Origin: Acidobacteriota bacterium
GTDB taxonomy: Bacteria; Acidobacteriota; Terriglobia; Bryobacterales; Bryobacteraceae
NCBI GenBank assembly: GCA_029776225.1
Contig: JAKOTR010000060.1
Location: 1-64,000 of the forward strand
DNA: 64,000 nucleotides
Reading direction: 5' to 3'
The translations under genes and the position numbers were made by a program. The number at the start of each line of letters is the position of its first letter. The first letter of the stretch is position 1. The notes beneath the pieces are model-generated. The model ran no database searches, was not told the DNA's origin, and saw nothing but the letters and a program-made list of their open reading frames with translations. This document shows, in pieces, positions 58,056 to 64,000 of the stretch.

Positions 58056-58887
58056 ACGGATCCGCAGCCTGGCCCGCCTGCACGCCGGACTGGATCTGCG
58101 CGAAGGCAAAGAGGGACTGGTTTCCGCCAGGCTTGGCAAGAAGGTCCGGCAAGGGGGGTTCCGCAACTTTCAGCAATACTGCGATCACGTCGCCGCGGAC
58201 ACGACCGGAAAAGCGCTCGCCGAGATGATCGACGCGCTCACCACCAATCACACCATGTTCCTCAGGGAACCGGCGCACTTCGATTTCCTGCGCCGGATCG
58301 CCTCGGCCGAGCTGCGCGGTCCCGGTCCGATCCGGATCTGGAGCGCGGCCTGCTCTACCGGGGAGGAGCCGTACTCCATCGCCATCTGCCTGCTCGAGGA
58401 ACTCGGGCCGCAGGCCGCCTCACGAATCCGCATTCTGGCGTCTGACATTTCCACGCGCGCGCTCCAGGCGGCCAAAGACGGTATCTACGCGGCCGAGCGG
58501 TTCGAGGGATTTCCCGCCGCCTGGCTGCCCAGATACTTCCTCCGCGGCGAGGGCAATTGGAAGGGCTGGTACCGCGTCAAGCCGGAGCTGCGGCGGATGC
58601 TGGAGTTCCGCCGAATCAATTTGATGGAGCCGTTTACCGGCCTGCCGAGCTTTGACGTCGTTTTCTGCCGGAACGTCATGATCTACTTTGACCGGCCCAC
58701 CCGGGAGGATGTTGTCCGGCGGATCACCGCCTTGATCGAGCCCGGCGGCTACCTGCTGACCGGGCATTCGGAAAGCCTGCTGGGCGGGCAGCACTCGCTC
58801 CAGTACATCTGCCCGGCGGTCTATCGCAAACCGCTGGAGGGCGGTTTCTGCCACAGGCGGCTGGAGGGGAGGCTATGCGTTCGATAA
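58030..58887 (+). CDS. cheR: Chemotaxis protein methyltransferase CheR
   Basis: 285 aa. It methylates receptor glutamates using SAM. The N-terminal helical domain ends in TTNHTMFLREPAHFDFL. The SAM site IWSAACSTGEEPYSIA, ILASDISTRAL, the beta-subdomain stretch (YFLRGEGNWKGWYRVKPELRRML in two parts) that binds a receptor pentapeptide, and FDVVFCRNVMIYFDRP are present. It overlaps cheA by 26 bp and cheD by 13 bp, indicating strong coupling. Confidence 0.96.
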   Translation: MTLSRREFERIRSLARLHAGLDLREGKEGLVSARLGKKVRQGGFRNFQQYCDHVAADTTGKALAEMIDALTTNHTMFLREPAHFDFLRRIASAELRGPGPIRIWSAACSTGEEPYSIAICLLEELGPQAASRIRILASDISTRALQAAKDGIYAAERFEGFPAAWLPRYFLRGEGNWKGWYRVKPELRRMLEFRRINLMEPFTGLPSFDVVFCRNVMIYFDRPTREDVVRRITALIEPGGYLLTGHSESLLGGQHSLQYICPAVYRKPLEGGFCHRRLEGRLCVR

Positions 58888-59384
58888 TCGTCGGCGTCGC
58901 GGATTGCCAGGTCAGCGCCGACCCGGAGACGGTGCTGGTGACTTACGCTCTCGGTTCGTGCATCGCGGTCACCATCTACGACCCCGTCGCGCGCGTCGGC
59001 GGGATGCTGCATTACATGCTGCCGGAATCGAGCATCGACGCCGCCATGGCCAAGGAGAAGCCCTTCATGTTCGCCGATACGGGCATTCCGCTGCTGTTCC
59101 GTACAGCCTACAATTACGGGGCCGAAAAGAAGCGGATGATTGTGCGGGTGGCCGGCGGCGCCCAGGTGATGGACGACCAGGGCGTGTTCGACATCGGCCG
59201 GCGGAACTACCTCGCGTTGAGAAAGATCTTGTGGAAAGCCGGCGTGCTGATCCATGGAGAGCATGTCGGAGGCACCAATTCGCGCACGATGCGGCTGGAG
59301 ATCGCCACCGGAGCGGTCTGGCTGCGGGACGCCGGGGCTCAAGAGGTGCAACTCGGGCCACCAATTCCCCAGGGGAGAGTGTAA
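58875..59384 (+). CDS. cheD: Chemoreceptor glutamine deamidase CheD
   Basis: 169 aa. CheD deamidates receptor glutamines and often works with CheC/CheX-type proteins. The catalytic Cys29 (ALGSCIAV) and His46 (GMLHYMLPES) are intact, with RVAGGAQVM and the C-terminal EHVGGTNSRTMRLEIATGAV typical of the family. The ATG at 58875 lies inside the end of cheR. Its neighbours, including a CheX-type protein, agree with a Bacillus/Thermotoga-like adaptation circuit. Confidence 0.96.
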   Translation: MRSIIVGVADCQVSADPETVLVTYALGSCIAVTIYDPVARVGGMLHYMLPESSIDAAMAKEKPFMFADTGIPLLFRTAYNYGAEKKRMIVRVAGGAQVMDDQGVFDIGRRNYLALRKILWKAGVLIHGEHVGGTNSRTMRLEIATGAVWLRDAGAQEVQLGPPIPQGRV

Positions 59385-59388
59385 TCAC

Positions 59389-59767
59389 ATGGGATACCGC
59401 GTGCTGATTGTCGACGACTCGCCGGCGATGCGATCCGTCATCCGGCGGGTAATCGTCCTGTCGGGGTTCGACCTGGAAGAGTGCCTGGAGGCCGAGCACG
59501 GCGGGGAAGCCTGCCGGCTGTTGCAGGAGCGGCCGGTGGACGTCATTCTGACCGACATCAACATGCCTGTCATGAATGGCGAGCGGTTCCTCGAAGCGAT
59601 TAAGGCGGACCAGTCGCTGGAAGCGATTCCCGTCGTCGTCGTCTCGACCGACGCCACCGAGCACCGGATCCGCCGTATGCTCGAACTGGGCGCGCAGGGC
59701 TATGTCACCAAACCCTTCTTTCCCGAATCGCTCCGCGGCGAACTGGAGCGCGTGCTGGGGGTGAACT

Positions 59768-59775
<8 letters not shown>
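59389..59775 (+). CDS. cheY: CheY-type response regulator (mcp operon)
   Basis: 128 aa, single receiver domain: acidic pair in LIVDDSPAMRS, phospho-acceptor Asp at 56 (ILTDINMPVMNG), Thr in VVVSTDAT and Lys in GYVTKPFFPE. I start at ATG 59389, four bases after the cheD stop with GGGGAG upstream; the same frame extends back antisense-like into cheD but lacks domain content. It overlaps cheX by 8 bp. It is the second CheY in the module, only moderately similar to the one at 52746. Confidence 0.92.
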
Positions 59776-61284
<1,509 letters not shown>

Positions 61285-61298
61285 TGGGGGCGTTTACA

Positions 61299-64000
61299 TC
61301 ATCTTCTCACCGCCCCGAACGCTTCCTGTCTCAGGTCGATTCTGCCGTCAGGCACCACCACGGCCACCCATGGGCTGTCGTTCGATACCACCTTGCCCTG
61401 CCAGGTGATCTTGCCAGGCGTACCGGCGCGCAGGGTCGCAGTCCGCTCGGGCTGCGCCACCTTCAGGTTGTCTGCCCGCAGCTCGAACTTATGACTGCCC
61501 TGCCCGCGCGCGGTTACCGTGATGGTGACGTTGCCCTGCCCGTCCGTTCGCGATGAAACCTCGTAATCAAGGAAGTTCTCCGGCCGCAGGTCCAATTCGT
61601 ACGTTCGACCGGGCAACACCGTGAAGTTTTTCTTCAGGCTGCCCACGCTCACTTCATACTTGCCTTCCGGCACCTCCGCGCGGAATTCGCCTTTCACATA
61701 GTCCGGTTCCACCGAGAACGTATAGCCGGTCCGCGAGTCACGGAACACCACCGGTCCGCCCGGTCCGGGAGCCACGTACCCTTTCACCACCGCCGGTCCC
61801 GCAAGGTCTTCCATCAACCAGAGCCAGCGTGATGACGGGTGCACCCAGACTTCCTTATAGTTCCAGGAGTTGGTGGCCGGCCAGTACGGAAGGTCGTTGT
61901 TGCCCAGCATCTTGATGCCAACCGGCAGCGAACCGACCATGTCGCCCGACATCGCCGTATACTGCGGAGCGTAGTCATAACCCTCGCCGTACATGGTGCT
62001 TTGGACGAACGGGTTCCGGCCTACCACCCAGTGCAGTTGTTCCTGCGCCAAGTCCGCTAACTCCAGCCGCCCACGAAGATGCGCTGCTACCGTTACGGCT
62101 TTAGACTGCGACAACACGGTCCCGTAGTTGCCCCGAAACTGGTAGGACGGCTGTACCGGGTACATCCGAAGATAGTAGTCCCCGCCGACCTTCCATCCGT
62201 TAAGCACCTGCGCACGGAAAATCTCCGCCTGCTCTCCTTTTGCCCGCGACTCCGCCTCGTCCGGCCGCCATAACCCGTTTGGCAGATGCCGGTACGGCTC
62301 GGTGAACGCGGCCATCTGGTTCTGGAAGTACTCGGAATGAAGCATCACGGCCGAATACCACTTCATGTAGTCCGGGTGGTTCGGGAAAACCTCACAAAGC
62401 CGTGCCAGCGCGACCACAGGCGACTGCTCGTGCGAGCGGTGCTGATAGTGCACCATCCGGGACTTGTCCGGGCTGGTGTAGAAGAACCCGGTAAAGGGCG
62501 GTTCTACCCCCGGCAGGAACGTCCGCTGCTGCGCGCGGAGCACCAGTTCTCCCAGCCGGATCGCCTCATCCGCGTACTTCTTCTCCCCGGTCAGCTTGAA
62601 CAGATCGAGCGAAGCCTTGATGCCGGCGCCGGCCGTCTCGGTAAAATTGCCGCGGCCGCTGCGGTCCGACCACGCCTTCAGCCCCTCCACTGCGAACTGC
62701 CAATCCGCCCGCGCCATTTTCAGGCTGCGTGCCGCACGCGCCGGATCTCTTCGCTTTAGGACCTTGGCGCCGATGGCTTCCGCAGCCGCCGCCAGGAAGT
62801 TCTCAAATGGGGTGTTGCGGGCTTCGAACATTACATCGTCCGCGTCGCCCAGGACGCCGTTCGTCCAAAAGTCCATTGTGGCCCAGGTAATCCGATAGCC
62901 ATCACCGAAGCTGACTTTCATCACCCAGTCAAGCCCCCAAGTGGCCTCTTCCACCAATCTGTCCACAAGCTCCGGATCCTGTCCGTTCGCTTCCAGCCGG
63001 TCAGCCAGCGCGAACATGGCGTAAACGGCTTCCGACGTGTTGACCAGCCCCTGCGACAGGTCGCCGGCATCGTGCCAGCCGCCGTTCACGATGATGCGCT
63101 TGTCCCCGTGTACGCCCTGCCAGTCCTGGTGGCACACCTGGTGGATGCCCGGCACCTCGTAGCCGCAGCGCTCCGCGTAGAAAAAGTTAATCGTCTTGAG
63201 GATGGTGTCGCGCCAGACGTTCAAATCGATCCGGAAGGGGAGCGTAGCGATATCGCCAGCCCTGATGATGTATGATCCAGGCGAGGCAACCTCATTGAAA
63301 TCGAGGACCTGAAACTCCCCTATGCGCGTCTTTACCGTCCGGACCGGTTTCGAAAGAACGATTTCCCCGTTATCCTGGCTGACGATCTGGAACTCACGCG
63401 CCTTCAGATCACTTGCTATTGCCCGCTTAGGGGCATTCAACTGATACCCCGTATGACTGAAGGAAATGCGCCCGGGCGCGACGTTCCAACCCTCATAGTG
63501 GTCAGCCTCAACCCGCTGCAGCTCCAGATGGTCGATATCGAACTGCACCGTCTCCGTAGCGCCAGGCTCATGTCCCTGAAGGCGGTAGGTGAAAGCCAAG
63601 CCGGTTACCCTGTCGCGGGCCAGATCGGGAATCTCCCAGACAACATGGTTCCACTCATGGTTTCTCAGCAGGACATAGTTGCCCGTTCGGCCGCGCTCTG
63701 GCCCGACGTTGCGCAGAGTTACCAAGAACGACACAACGTTGAATCCGGGCAGGTCGGGATAGATCCAGAATGAAATCCGGTTGAACTTCTCCCAGTTTTC
63801 TTCATTGAACGTGCGAACGGCAGTCGCGGCGCCCCAGGGCCTGCCCTGAGGGGACGGCTGGGTCCCTTTCGTGGGGGCGCGCAGCCGCAAGGACTGCTTG
63901 CCGTCCTTCGCGCGCTCGGTGGTGAAACTCATTTCGCCCGTCCCTTCGAATTTCCATGTGGACGGGTTTTCCATGTCGTCGAGCAACCGCGACTCGAGCA
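61299..64000 (-). CDS. Glycoside hydrolase family 9 enzyme with N-terminal modules, 5' end cut by window
   Basis: At least 900 residues are visible and the frame is still open at the window edge (residues LESRLLDDMENP precede the first listed start), so the N-terminus and signal peptide lie outside. Order: a beta-sandwich carbohydrate-binding-like module, a CelD-type Ig-like domain (ISFSHTGYQLNAPKRAI), then the GH9 (alpha/alpha)6 barrel. GGWHDAGDLSQG (about 63048-63090) holds the catalytic base region. WVVGRNPFVQSTMYG and the WNYKEVWVHP segment (about 61835-61870) hold the region of the catalytic acid. C-terminal beta domains follow. It probably cleaves cellulose-like or mixed-linkage beta-glucans outside the cytoplasm. 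Convergent with cheB. Confidence 0.88.
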   Translation of the reverse strand, partial: LESRLLDDMENPSTWKFEGTGEMSFTTERAKDGKQSLRLRAPTKGTQPSPQGRPWGAATAVRTFNEENWEKFNRISFWIYPDLPGFNVVSFLVTLRNVGPERGRTGNYVLLRNHEWNHVVWEIPDLARDRVTGLAFTYRLQGHEPGATETVQFDIDHLELQRVEADHYEGWNVAPGRISFSHTGYQLNAPKRAIASDLKAREFQIVSQDNGEIVLSKPVRTVKTRIGEFQVLDFNEVASPGSYIIRAGDIATLPFRIDLNVWRDTILKTINFFYAERCGYEVPGIHQVCHQDWQGVHGDKRIIVNGGWHDAGDLSQGLVNTSEAVYAMFALADRLEANGQDPELVDRLVEEATWGLDWVMKVSFGDGYRITWATMDFWTNGVLGDADDVMFEARNTPFENFLAAAAEAIGAKVLKRRDPARAARSLKMARADWQFAVEGLKAWSDRSGRGNFTETAGAGIKASLDLFKLTGEKKYADEAIRLGELVLRAQQRTFLPGVEPPFTGFFYTSPDKSRMVHYQHRSHEQSPVVALARLCEVFPNHPDYMKWYSAVMLHSEYFQNQMAAFTEPYRHLPNGLWRPDEAESRAKGEQAEIFRAQVLNGWKVGGDYYLRMYPVQPSYQFRGNYGTVLSQSKAVTVAAHLRGRLELADLAQEQLHWVVGRNPFVQSTMYGEGYDYAPQYTAMSGDMVGSLPVGIKMLGNNDLPYWPATNSWNYKEVWVHPSSRWLWLMEDLAGPAVVKGYVAPGPGGPVVFRDSRTGYTFSVEPDYVKGEFRAEVPEGKYEVSVGSLKKNFTVLPGRTYELDLRPENFLDYEVSSRTDGQGNVTITVTARGQGSHKFELRADNLKVAQPERTATLRAGTPGKITWQGKVVSNDSPWVAVVVPDGRIDLRQEAFGAVRR

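Overview
The window is a GC-rich, densely coded bacterial chromosome segment with short intergenic gaps, many 1-4 bp stop/start overlaps and frequent GTG/TTG starts. Gene content (outer-membrane barrel, a TonB-like protein, Tat-tagged enolase-superfamily dehydratases, a 3-keto-disaccharide-hydrolase-like (DUF1080) protein, a GH9 glycosidase and a SUF operon) suggests a Gram-negative soil acidobacterium, probably near Solibacter/Bryobacter. That placement is inference; no rRNA marker is present. No transposase, phage gene, tRNA or rRNA was seen.

Layout. 1-3 kb: an edge-truncated PilZ protein, a LuxR/NarL-type response regulator and a TonB-like envelope protein. 3-18 kb: housekeeping genes (pheT, pheS, purA, fabH, hrpB, secA) with conserved proteins of unknown role. 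18.25-18.74 kb: an intergenic region with a promoter, two hairpins and a strong intrinsic terminator, which together look like a small RNA gene. 18.7-24.7 kb: a SUF iron-sulfur operon sufB-C-D-S-U, a SufT-like DUF59 gene and an Rrf2 regulator with three cysteines. 24.8-41.4 kb: RNase J, two Tat-tagged sugar-acid dehydratases, a solitary HicB-like protein, a D-threonine-aldolase-like enzyme, membrane and secreted unknowns, a four-gene sugar/glycan operon with a glycosyltransferase-methyltransferase fusion, purC-cvpA and a YprB-like exonuclease.

41.55-44.13 kb: a 36-repeat, 35-spacer CRISPR array with no cas gene anywhere in the window. The 36-bp repeat unit changes register by exactly 4 bp part-way along the array, through a single 40-bp hybrid repeat. 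A decayed four-repeat array in the opposite orientation lies at 28.39-28.62 kb and shares a 43-bp identical flank with the main array. Decayed repeats also lie beyond both ends of the main array.

44.4-52.2 kb: nusB, ribH, an enoyl-CoA hydratase, lepA, a methyltransferase that seems split by a frameshift, an orphan RHH antitoxin-like gene, mtgA and a YqhD-like alcohol dehydrogenase. 52.2-61.3 kb: a chemotaxis/motility module of divergent fliG-cheY-cheX and mcp-cheA-cheR-cheD-cheY-cheX-cheB, with a near-consensus sigma-28 promoter before mcp. The last 2.7 kb is an edge-truncated GH9 enzyme.
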